Below, piece by piece: positions 1 to 10,617 of a stretch of DNA of 64,000 bases (positions are counted from its first letter, which is position 1; every line of letters starts with the position of its first letter). The DNA comes from Phragmites australis. Taxonomy: Eukaryota > Streptophyta > Magnoliopsida > Poales > Poaceae. The notes under the pieces are model-generated. The model ran no database searches, was not told where the DNA came from, and worked only from the letters and a program-made list of their open reading frames with translations. The stretch covers positions 18,779,001 to 18,843,000 of the forward strand of contig NC_084943.1 in assembly GCF_958298935.1 (NCBI RefSeq), given 5' to 3'. Both the position numbers and the translations under genes were made by a program.

Positions 1-1342
1 CCCACCCGAGGGCCGAGGCAAAAGTAGAATATATCAAGCTCGTGCACGCCTAATGGAAAAACCCGAAGCTTGAGGCCTGACCCGAAAGCCCGAACATTAA
101 CAGTATTTTGAACTAAAATAAAGAAAAACATATCACGATGGCTGTATGATTGCGCACATCCAATCTAGGTCCCGCCAGAGGAAAGTTGTTGGTGAATCCA
201 TGTGTGTACGATAGTGCAAGATCTCTACGGATAGAGGTGGCCCCCAGCTCAGATGCCCAGTACTTGCCACCACCACTAGACTCTCTAGTTGAATGCAAGT
301 GGCGACAGAGGGCAAGAGGCAAGCAACATAGACTCCTCCTGTGCAGCAGAGTGGTGTAGGATGTTTATGGCTAGATAGTAGAAGACTAGAAGAGAAGGCT
401 TTTATGTGGCTGCAAGCTTAATGAGAAGAATCATCGTATTTTAATGATGTCTCTTACTAATATAGTACAGATCTGATCGGGGTTACCCGACTATTGAATT
501 TGTAAGCATGAGTCCAGCAAAAAAAATCACTCTGTACTGAGATTTGAGACTCAAGCTCGACTCGATACAAACCCGACCTAGTTTTTTCGAGTGAGGTTGT
601 CGGGCCAGCCTACCATAAGCAGGTCTAGTCAAGGGAGAAGTCAGGCGAGCGGATGACCGGGGTCTTCTCTTTTACAAGACAGGATCATGCACAGCTAGAA
701 TGGTGATTTAGGCTTGATTTCACCGAAAATTATCGGGATCAGCTAACCCGACAAACACCCCTGGCGTAGCCAGATTTGACATGATTATTGTGATGTTCTT
801 ATTTTTTGTTAATTGTGATATCGATGTACCATGTCTGTTTGTCGAAATGTACCATGTCTGTTTGTCCAGTGATCGACAGGTCCAAGCAAGTTTAAAGGAC
901 TTGTTTAAAACCCAAGCAGCCAATCTTGGGTCTAAATCGGATCTTAAATGTGAAACGAAATTTCTCCTTCTATTCACTCGAATAAAATAGTCAGTTTATG
1001 ACAAAAGCAAACGGAGACACCACTCAGATGCTCGGGATTCAAACATAAAATGCACATGCTATAATTGCAGGGAAAAAGACTAAAAACTCGACTACATCTC
1101 GTTGCTTCTTGTTGTTCTTGTGACGCTGGTCATTTAAAATCGGGAAGTTTGATTATAGTTATCAAAGTTGATCAATTTTTAATAATATGTTCGAAGTTAA
1201 TTATTTTTTTTATCACATGTCTCACGAGGACTAGCTTGTAATAAAGTTTATCCTTCAACTTTCTTATCTAATATGAAATTTTATTACAAACTAGCCTTGT
1301 GAGATATACGGTCAAATGATGATCAACTTCGGACATTATCAA

Positions 1343-1980
1343 GAGTAAATTCGCAAAACTACATATATTTTAATAAAATTATCTCAAAACTATAGATATA
1401 AGCAATAATTTCACAAAAATAAGATTTAATGACAATTTTATCACAAAACTACAAATACTTTGTTAAAATTATCGCAAAACTACATATTTAAGCAATAATT
1501 TCGTAAAATTACAGATTTAGCGTCGATTTTATCGTAAAACTACATATTTAGAGGAGTTATTTTTAGCCCAGTTACCATGACGATCGGACCCATTCGTCAA
1601 GTTAACAGATCTGTGGTAGAATCTATAGTTTTATGATAAAATTAGCGTTAAATGTGTAGTTTTGTGAAACTGTTGCTTAAATCTGTAATTTTACGATTTG
1701 CGATAATTTTGTCAAAGTATCTGCAGTTTCATGAGCTCTCGAATAGTTCGTTTCATGAGCTGGCAGCTGCTGTGAGACTATAAGCGGGGTCCGACTATCA
1801 TAGTAACAAGGTTATGAACAACTTCTCTAGAATTTGTAGTTTTATGAAAAAAATCTACGCTAAACCTATAGTCTTGTAAAAGTATTGTTTAAATATGTAG
1901 TTTTAAAATAAAATTAACATTAAATCTACAATTTTGCTATATTTTTATCATAGTATCTGTAGTTTTACGAAATGTACTCT
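1343..1980. mobile_element. Foldback MITE (left copy)
   Basis: The ends are inverted repeats: both read inward as gagta(a/c)att(t)cg(c/t)aaaactaca. The interior carries many copies of tagttttg(c/t)ga in both orientations. It is flanked by the direct repeat attatcaa (1335-1342 and 1981-1988), an 8-9 bp target duplication that suggests a hAT or Mutator-type non-autonomous element. There is no coding capacity. Confidence 0.65.
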
Positions 1981-2399
1981 ATTATCAAAGGTTGATAAAC
2001 TTTATGACAGATAATAAATTTTTCCATTAAAATCTTCACATTAAACAAAAACCAATGGTCAGCTTGAGTAATCACTAGGACAAAAAGAAACATACTATAA
2101 CTTACTAAAACTCTAAAAGATCAATAGGAAAAAGAATAACATTATGAAAAAACAGTTTGTTAATAGGAAAAAGGTAAAGGTGAGATGAAGAAAGGGATGG
2201 ATAAGTATGAAACATATGAAGTAAGAAAGATGACAATGCCACTTACTAGCAGCCTAGATTTGATTACTGAACGATGATGATCTTAGACAATTCTAGAGTA
2301 TTTTTTTTTCTAATCTACACTTCTGTAAAATACAAGAGTTATTACATATTCAATCGTTATCTACCATCCATCCAAATTGATTAAACGGTCACCATATAA

Positions 2400-2670
2400 A
2401 ATTAGATCTCGTTCTTCCATTAAAAATATATTTAATCTCTTATTATTTGTATTCCACATATTCTAAAAATACACTTAATATCTTATTATTTGACTTCCAT
2501 AACTAGACATCCAATATTTGCTTTTCACACATTCTAAAAATACGCTTAATATTTTATTATTTGTTTTCCATACATAAACGTCTAATATTTACCTTCCACG
2601 CATTCTAAAGATACACTCAATTTCTTATTATTTGCCTTTTATACCTAAACGTTAAATATTTGTCTTTCAT
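2400..2670. repeat. ~70-bp tandem repeat, about four units (left copy)
   Basis: Units of about 70 bp share the cores 'cattctaaaaatacac' and 'cttattatttg', starting near 2410, 2458, 2528 and 2600. The same array is in the right duplication copy at about 18240-18500, so it predates the duplication. Confidence 0.7.
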
Positions 2671-3256
2671 ATATTCACTACTGGATTTCTCCAGAGGTAC
2701 ATCATCTCTCACACTTCGCTTGCACTGTTATCTACCATAGAAGTTGTCTCTATCACATTATCTTTACACTAAAGTACTATACGAGAATTATCTTCATCTT
2801 CTCACAAATCAGTCACTATCTTGATGCTCATCATAACATTACTGCAAACGACTAACTCTAATCGATACAGTCCCCTCTACCCTCATGTACAAATACTCTT
2901 AATTCTACTCCTCCTAAAGTTATATGATTATGTTATAAATTTTATGTATATAAATCTCTTGTTTAATATGCTATATTTTTTACTGGTATGGATTACTATA
3001 CCTTTGATTGAAATGCGTCTGAAGTTGCTAGGATTTCACTAATTTTTGACCCCTGGATTTTGATGAATTGATACGATCAATGAAACCATCAAAGAATCAA
3101 CCATTAAGCATTAACCACGCAAATGACATTCGGCTCACCGACACCGCAATTTAGACGGGCCCCAAACCCCGCCGACCAAGGCTCGCCCACGCGGCGGCCG
3201 CCTCGCGAACCGCCCTACCTCCCTCGCAACCCGCCGTAGGCGACGCGTGGAGGCGC

Positions 3257-3371
3257 ATGGGCCAAGCACTGCGCGGCGCCTTGGGGCGCGTGAGGCCCCC
3301 TCCGCCTCGGGCGTCGCCGGCTGCCGCTGACGGCGCGCCGCAGGACCGGATCGGCGAGCTCTCCAGTGACG
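3257..3371 (+). CDS. Exon 1 of an NDUFAF4-like gene, upstream copy with intact frame
   Basis: The ATG at 3257 opens 38 codons plus one base, ending at a clean donor (g|gtgagg at 3372). The peptide starts MGQALRG, with a glycine after Met as in the N-myristoylated animal NDUFAF4. The phase (one base carried over) fits the acceptor of exon 2 at 21538 exactly. Joined to exons 2 and 3 it gives an uninterrupted 183-codon frame, close to the roughly 175 aa of animal NDUFAF4. Locally the exon is stranded: its intron runs into a retrotransposon LTR at 3807. It may be a dead fragment or a distant alternative first exon. Confidence 0.6.
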
Positions 3372-3806
3372 GTGAGGCCGGGTTCCGCTTTTCTTGGTGC
3401 TCCCCGGTTAGTTTTGATGCTTCGATTTTGCTGCTGGTGATTGGGTCCTGCGTTTTCTTAGGTCCTCGAGTCCTCACGGTGTAGTTTAGTTTCAGGCGAA
3501 ATGCTGGTGGCAGGTTTCAGGACATGGAAGGGGGTGCTTTGGTTTGCTGCTCGAAATCTCGAATTGAACTGGGGTCGGTTGGGACTTAGAAGCTAGTTCT
3601 TGATGAGTTGATTCTTGTTCTCGACCCTTCTGTCTTGTTAGGATCCTGGGGTCAAGGTCTTTGATTGAATGTGAGTGAGACCTGCGGATGATTAGAGCAA
3701 GACATTGCGGTCTTGCTTCATGGTGTTCTTTTAGTCATGGTGTCTGCCCCGATGTTCTGTGTACTGTTTTGTTGAAGTGTGGCATGTTTAAATAGGTAAC
3801 TTTATC

Positions 3807-4361
3807 TGGCTGGCTGACACCTCATCGGTAGGCCCCTCGGGGGCCTTTCTGGGTCGTCGGGGTACCGAGTGCTCGGAGGTACTGTTCACCTCCCCGAGCA
3901 CTCTCTTTCCGTGCACTCTCCTTCAGGGAACCGAGTGCTCGGGGGCTGCCGCACACAGCCCCAAGCACTCTCTCCAGAGCACTCTTGTATGGACCTTCGG
4001 GGAACCGAATGCTCAGGGGCTGCCGCACGCAGCCCCGAGCACTTTTGTACGGACCTTCGGGGAACCGAGTGCTCGGGGGCTGCCGCACTCTCTCCCGAAA
4101 CTTATCTCTTCTGGTCGTCGGGGTACTAGGGTGCTCGGGGGTGACCGCACACCTCCCCGAGCACCTTCTTCCCGGTACTTGAATTCCATGGATCATCGGG
4201 GAACTGGGGTGCTCGGGGACCGCTGACTGTGGTCCCGAGCGCCTTCTCTCAGGACTTAATCTTTTCTCATCTTGCAGGAGAGATCCCGTAGATGGCGCCA
4301 TGTGGCGGATGGCTGGCTCGGCCTCGGGATTCGGGGACCCCCGGTTCCTCATACACCGACA
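3807..4361 (-). mobile_element. Truncated 3' LTR (copy A)
   Basis: This matches 14425-14994 of the complete LTR over about 555 bp and ends at the same ccgaca boundary. The rest of the LTR is missing, so the element was cut off at its junction with the duplicated segment. Confidence 0.85.
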
Positions 4362-4378
4362 GTAGCCCCCGGGCCCAT
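4362..4378 (-). promoter_or_regulatory. Polypurine tract of the Tat element
   Basis: On the minus strand the sequence just before the LTR reads gggcccgggggctac followed by TGTCGG. This is the usual plus-strand primer layout of grass Ty3/gypsy elements and fixes the element's orientation as minus. Confidence 0.75.
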
Positions 4379-4716
4379 TGGCAGGCGATGGCCCAGAGAC
4401 TGCGGATGGGCCCTTCGTCGCGAACGAGGCCGAAGCCGGCGTGGACGCCACGTGGCAAGCTTTCAGAAGGTGGCCCCTTCGGTCCGGGCCTTTGGTACGG
4501 CCCAACGGGGAGATGAATGGACACGCGTCCACACAACTCCCGATGGTCATGACAACGGGACGGGCAGCACGCGCGGCAGCCGCGCAGATCGAGAAAAATA
4601 CACCTGGCAACCGCTGGCACCGCACGACCTGTGGGAGATTCGCCTGGCAGTTGCGTCGATCTAGGAAACCGTCCCGCCGAGTGTGCCGTGGCAGGAGACA
4701 TTTGAATTCTCTGAGG

Positions 4717-4726
4717 TATAAAAAGG
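4717..4726 (+). promoter_or_regulatory. TATA box of the antisense ORF
   Basis: tataaaaagg lies 160 bp upstream of the ATG at 4877 in an otherwise GC-rich stretch. It is on the plus strand, opposite to the retrotransposon's own direction, and suggests that the antisense ORF has its own promoter. Confidence 0.55.
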
Positions 4727-4876
4727 GGGAGAGGAGCGAACCGCCCTCCTCTTTACGCCATCTCGTGATCCTGCTCTTGCTTCCTTCGCGCTCTTGAGCC
4801 CTTAGAATCTCCCTAGGCGATCAGAGCACATCTCCTTCTCCACCGTTCAGACCATCGCCCCCCCCCCCCCGACGAA

Positions 4877-7800
4877 ATGCAGAGAGCTGGAGGAGGCCAC
4901 CGTGATGAGACTCCAGACAGCGTGCCGTCGGAGTCTCGCCTGAGGAACGAAGAGGCGGCGGGGAAGATCAGGAAGCTGTTGGTCCCCGAGGGCCAGCAGG
5001 GGGCCCTGGTGGTGACGCCGGCGAGCTTCCCACCGGCGACGACCCGCCCGGGGCGCATCGTCCTGTTTACATCTTTCGTGGCGGCGGGGCTGGTGCCGCC
5101 GTTCTCCACGTTTTTTCTTCAAGTCCTCGACACCTACGGCATTCAACTGGTGCACCTGAGCCCCAACTCGGTCGTCGTCCTGGCGGTATTCGCCCACTTC
5201 TGCGAGATGTTCGTGGGAGTGGCGCCGTCGATGACACTCCTCCGGCATTTCTTCGCGCTGCGATCTGCCGGGAAGAAGAGGGGTTACTCCACCGCGGACG
5301 TCGCGGGCTGCTGCAATCTCCGGCTGCGGGACGGTATGGGGGAGCGGTACATCCCCTAGGTGCTGCGAAGTAAGTGGGAGGAGTGGCGGCGTGATTGGTT
5401 CTACGTCGACGTCGACCCCCACGACCGTCTCGCCCTGCCGGAGGTGGCGGCGGAGCCCCAGAAGGCAACCTGGGAGGTACCGCCGCCGACAGACGCGCGA
5501 TTGGAGCCGGTCTTCGAGCGCATCGGGTTCCTGCGCGATGCCAGGCTCACCTCGGTGATGGTGGTGGCGGACTTCCTGCGCCGCCGCCTGGCGCCCCTGC
5601 GGGAGCGGGCCCGGCCCTGCTGGCTCTACACCAGGCCTGAGGACATCACCCGGACCCAGATCGGCGCGAGCTGGGACCTGGGCCCGGCGGAGTTGAGGGG
5701 CATGCTCCGGGTGGTGACCGGCATGGATGGGATGAGCTGGGCGGAGCTCCCGTGGAAGGAAATGGCGCTCTGCGCTAATCCCGAGCGGGCGGCAATCCAG
5801 GCGAAGCTGCCAGAGTTCGACGCCCAGGGGTTGGTCGACCGGCCGAGGAGCCGGAGTCCCGAGGTTGCTGAAATCCTCGGGTTGGATGAGGCGGCCGGCG
5901 AGGGAGCCACAGGCCAGCAGTGGGGCCGCTGCAGGCAGCAGCCACCGCACCGGAGGAGGAGGCACCGCCGACAGCGGAGCGGCGACGACGCCGGAGGACC
6001 GGGGGAAGCGCCCCCGGCTCTTCACTCCCATGCCGGAGTCCCCACCGTCGCCATCGACGGAGGCGGCATTCCCAGTTCTGGAGTCGCGCCTTGTTCAGCT
6101 GGGGCCCAATCCGGCGCCCGGAGACCACGCGGCAGCCCCGCCGAACCCCCGGTGGAAGAGGAGGAGGGAGGACTCCGGCCTGGCGCCATCGAGCCCGAAG
6201 TTCAGGATTCCAGCAGCCAAATGGCAGTACCGAAAGCCTACAGCCACGTAAGTCTAGTCCTTCATTCCTTCTTGGGCGTGCTTCGCCCGAACTAAGCTCT
6301 GGATTTCGATTTTGATCTTTGTCCTTCTCCCGCAGGCCGCCTACGGGCGCCGTTGAGGGCCAGGGGCGGCCGAAGGCGCCGAGGCATGCGCCAGCCCCCG
6401 AGCCGAGCGCGCCGGCGGAGCCAGGGCTGGCAAGTGCGGCGATGGGGCCGGGGCAGACAGACACGGCGGCGGAGACGGGTCAGACGAACGCGGCAGTGGT
6501 GCCGGAACTGGCGGACGCGGCGGCGGAGCCAGAGCCGGCGGACGCGATGTCCTTGCTGGGACCGGCGGATGTGGCGACCGGGAGGGTGCCGACGGACGCG
6601 GTGGCCGAGACAGAGATGCTACCGCCGCCCGAGCACCAGGCGCCGTCTGAGCCCGCCCCTGGCACGCCGAGCGCGGTGCTGGCCACCGTGCGGTAACTTT
6701 CGGGGACCCCGAGCCCCTCGAGGGAGGCTCGTAGGGGACCCAGCGCCCAGCCGCCGCCCAGCCAGCCCGTCGAACCCCTCCCGGTCGCGCTGGGGAGCGT
6801 CCGGGAGGCGATGGGGCGGCTGGAGGCGGCCGTAGCAGAGGAGGTGGCGCAACTGGAGGCGGAGCGCGCCGCTCTGGCCACGGAGAGAGCGCAGCTTACC
6901 ACTGCTTGGCGCTCTTTCGAATCCCGCCTCATCGCGGTGCGCGCTGCCAACGAGGACGAACAGCGCGCTATGGAGGAGGCCCACGTGGAGGTCACGCGGG
7001 AGCGGAAGGTTTTGGAGGACACCCAGGCGGAAGTTGCACAGGAGCGGGAAGACGCCGCTCGACTGGCTGAGGCATCGCGGCAAGAAGCTGCCGGGGCCCT
7101 TGCCAGGGAGAGGCAGGTGCAGGAGCGGGAGGAGGCGGTCGCGAACCGCGAGAGGGCAGCAGAGGCCCTCCAGGCTGACCTAGCTCGTCAAGAGGGCGAG
7201 GTCGACCGGACCCGCGCCGATCTCCAACATTGGGCAGAGGAGCTCCAGCACATCGAAGGGGATCTCCGACGCTGGGAGGAGGACGTCGCAATCCGGGAGG
7301 TCGACGCCGAGATAACGGCGGCGGACTTGGGCGCCCGAGAGGAACTGCTGGCCCGTCGGGATTCGGAGGATGCCGAGGCGGCGGCGGCCGCTGCTACTAG
7401 GAAGGAGCAGATCGCCAAGTCCGAGGCGGAGCTGTCTGCCCGTGAGCGGGCCCTGTCTGAGCTGGCGGGGCAGGTGAAGCTGGCCGCCGGCCATGCACCC
7501 GTCTCCGGCTCTTCTGGCGCGGTCGGGGGCCAGGGGCTCGAGGAGCAGCTGCGGATCGCGAAGGAGGAGCTCGAGGCCGCCTTTGTCGCGCTGGCCAGGT
7601 TGCAGCTGATGCTGGATGACATCCTCCGGTGGATGCAGCGGTCCGTGGCGGTGGCCGAACTCGGGCAACTCATCATGGAGACGAAGGTGGGAGGCCCTGG
7701 CTGGCATGCCCTAGGCTTCCAGCAGGTCTGCGAGCTCCTCGAGGCGCTGCCGTGGGCTATCCAGGAACTCGCCGCCCGGGAGGGGCGTGGTTTGGCCCAA

Positions 7801-8015
7801 GCAGTGGCCGAACACGTCCTGGCTTGCTACCGGAGCCGAGACCCGAACTTCCCGCTGGAGCCGGCTCAGGAAGGGTTGGTCGAAGCCGAGGAGGAGGCTG
7901 CCCGGAGGTAGTTCAGAGCACCGTCGCCGTGGTGGCGGCCGGCTTCAAGCGGGAGGTGCCGCCGCCCCCAGTCCCGAGGAGCGGCCATGAAGGCTCTGAC
8001 TCCGACTCCGACTAG
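4877..8015 (+). pseudogene. Antisense 'Transposase_28' (putative gypsy-type transposon) ORF, decayed
   Basis: The N-terminal region (about residues 50-200) contains PPFSTFFLQVLDTYGIQL and LSPNSVVVLAVFAHFCEMF, typical of Pfam Transposase_28, a plant family of unknown biochemical role. A Pro/Ala-rich linker follows, then a long Glu/Ala/Arg coiled coil (6811-7600) and an acidic DSDSD tail. An 88-bp GT-AG intron (6248-6335) restores frame between the linker halves. Damage: TAG at 5357-5359, a frame change near 5880-5960, TAA at 6694-6696, and a 1-base loss in the C run at 7901-7903. It is antisense to the LTRs and pol. Extra ORFs of this kind, sense or antisense, are known between pol and 3' LTR in Tat elements. 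A TATA box lies upstream and tgaatataatgaaag, a possible poly(A) signal, downstream near 8110. Confidence 0.75.
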
Positions 8016-9296
8016 GCTTTTGTAGTAGCTTTTTCCTTTTTTTTCTTTCCTTTTTGCTTTGATGTAAATATGGGAGTGATCCCTCAGAAACGCTTGTCCT
8101 TCTTTTGTGAATATAATGAAAGCCTTTCTTTGGGTTCGCAACTCCGGTATTCTCCTGAGTGCTTGATGTTGTTTCTGATGTTTTCTCTTGGTGCCCCGAG
8201 GAGTACTCAGTCGGACCGATCCCGACATTTCCTTCCCCAAGAACGAAGTCGTCCCGATTGTCCTTCTCGGTGCGTTCAGCCCCCGAGCCTTCGCGAGTCC
8301 GCATCGGCTAAGTCAAAAGACAAAGGCACGAACTTCCTTGCTCGGGAGATAGATCGATCCAGCGCGGAGCACGCCATGACCGGCGAACACTTTTCCATCT
8401 TGCGACCACTCAGTCAGCAGACCGGGGACACGCGCGGGCGGGAATGCGACCAAGAGTCCCCATGGTTCGGTGGTGTCCGGGCTTAGGACGGACCGGGCCG
8501 AGCACCGACAGCCTGCCCCTGAGGCCTAGGCTCCGGACTACTCGAGCGGCTCGAGCGATAGGATTACCCAGGGCGCCCAGGGACTCGGTAGTGCTCGGGG
8601 CCCTAAAAGCGGACCGAACACCACGACCACCATGAGAGACTTCGATCAGACATTACCGCATGTACGGTACACCTTTCTACGGACCGTTATGTCGTTCTAG
8701 GAAAAAGTGGGCACACGGTAGGGTTTTGTGCGCGAGTAGACCATCTCACCGGGCAGATTAGAATACGGGGGCCCCCGAGGACGACTCGGGAATAAAATAT
8801 TATTGAATGTAAATTCGTCCGAATTTAACCACTCACCGGACAGCTGTCGGCCTTTCGGCCAAACGATCCAGGAGGGGTATGCGCTCTGAGCTCGGGGTGC
8901 CCGGGGACTTGGCTCCCATGGTCGGGGCGCCCGAGCACCAAGGGGCACGTGAGGAGCCCGGGATCAGGTGATCTCGATCACTCATGCTTGAGCGGTAAGA
9001 CCACCCGATGACCCTTGGGGCCGAGCAGCGACCTAGGCATCGAGGCCCTCGCGGTCGAGCTGCTTTTGCTTTGATTGTCGATCTATGACTTAAGAGAAAA
9101 TGGAGAAATTCCTTGTTTGGTGCGCTCTGTTAGTGCGGTACTTGTTATAGACTGCTCTCGTTTTCGACCCGAGACCTCTCGAATACCCAGACCGGCGGAC
9201 AAGAGCAGACAGAGGCACAACCCAGAGGTCCCATGGTTCGGTGACGCCCGGGTATGACAGACCAGACCGAGCACCGACAGCCTGCCCCTGGGGCCT
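8016..9296. other. Non-coding internal region of the Tat element with LTR-edge-like repeats
   Basis: I see no gene here. Two segments, about 8440-8520 and 9222-9296, are similar to each other. Both contain 'cccatggttcggtg' and end in gagcaccgacagcctgcccc, a variant of the LTR-end/polypurine junction seen at 4352-4378. This fits the tandem-repeat-bearing region described for Retand-type elements. Confidence 0.5.
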
Positions 9297-10617
9297 TGTC
9301 GGAGGATTAACTCCTGTCGCAGGGATCCCGAGAGACCCTTTTTTAGAGATTCGGCCGGGGGGATGATCCTAAATAAGTTCGTCAGAGAAATAAATGGAAG
9401 TGAATGCAACGGCCGGTGGTGGGGGATGTCGACCAAGTGCAAGAAGAAGTAAATGCATCGGGATTTAGACAGGTTCGGGCCGCACGGGGGTGTAATACCC
9501 TACTCCTGTATGGATGCTATAACTGTCCTGGGAAGTCCCTCAAGGATGTTGCTGGTTACAAGAATATTGGCCTAACTAAGAGCTTGAGGCTCCTTGTTCT
9601 TCGGTTGGAACTGTACTCAACCTAGCTCACAGTGTCTCTCGTTCTTCTTTGTTGATGTTGTGCCTTGTGCGTTATGTTGTTCTGTGTATCCTCTGGCTCT
9701 GGATCTCTTTCTTCGATTCGCCTTCTCCTCTGTGTTGCCGGCTGTTTTAAGTACCTGCCGGTAGAGACATGCCCCGAACGGAAAGGAGGGGGCGCAAGTT
9801 CCAAGACGCCATGACTGGGAAAGGCGTCATCATTTCTTCTGGGTGAAGTGACCGGGGGTGGAAAATGCGTCGCACGCCCGGTCACCTATCACCATAAACG
9901 CCCTGGCAACGGGAGCCGTGGAGGGGGCCCACCGGGCAGCCGCAGAGCAACTCGGCGTGCCCGCCCTGTCTTGTTCCTCTGCCACAGCAGGGCGGCAGAC
10001 GGAACGCCTTGATCCTCGCGATGTTATCCCAAGGCAAGCCGAATGACGCGGGATGGGACCCGTGCAATTAATGACCCCACGCCTCTCTGCCAAAACATGG
10101 CAGGAACTGACACTGCAGCGGGAGTAGTTGGAAGTGTCAGGCCACGCACGCTCATTAAATGCGGCCTCGGACCTCTGACTGGTGGACACCTCATCGGTGG
10201 GCCCTTCGGGAGCCTTTCTGAGTCGTCGGGGTACCGAGTGCTCGGGGGTACTGTTCACGTCCCCGAGCACTCTCTCTCGAGAATGCCTACCCTTGTCTCC
10301 GGGGTACCGGGTGCTCGGGGGTACTGTTTACCTCCCCGAGCACTTTCCTCCCGAGCACTCTTGCACGAACCCTCGGGGAACCGAGTGCTCGGGGGCCGCC
10401 ACGTGCAGCCCCGAGCACTCTCTCCCGAGCACTCTTTGTACGGATCCTCGGGGAACCGAGTGATCGGGGGCCACCGCTCGCAGCCCCGAGCACTCTCTCC
10501 CGGAACTCAACTCTTCTGATTATCGGGGGACTAGGGTGCTCGGGGGTGACCGGACACCTCCCCGAGCACTTTCTTCCCGGTACTTAGACTCCGTGGATCA
10601 TCAAGGAACTGGGGTGC
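9297..10617 (-). mobile_element. LTR copy B, truncated
   Basis: This matches 13569 to about 14843 of the complete LTR. The last ~150 bp (the LTR 5' end in element orientation) are missing and are replaced at 10618 by integrase-coding sequence. The intact border, tgtcgg at 9297, directly abuts the repeat region at 9296 and has no primer binding site beside it. Confidence 0.85.

Larger units (their letters stand above)
1..3805 (+). repeat. Left copy of a ~3.8-kb direct segmental duplication
   Basis: This stretch aligns from its first base with 15794-19655 in the same orientation, with scattered substitutions and small indels. It holds a C/G-rich 'cccga' repeat, a foldback element (1343-1980), a ~70-bp tandem repeat (2400-2670) and the first exon of an NDUFAF4-like gene (3257-3371) with the start of its first intron. 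The alignment stops near 3805, where LTR sequence begins. The left border lies outside the window. Apart from exon 1 I see no coding sequence here. Confidence 0.92.

Noticed and set aside
4847..6031. Long minus-strand open frame (394 codons) opposite the antisense ORF
   Set aside because: It is the GC-rich shadow of the Transposase_28 ORF, with no domain, and its composition is driven by the opposite strand.
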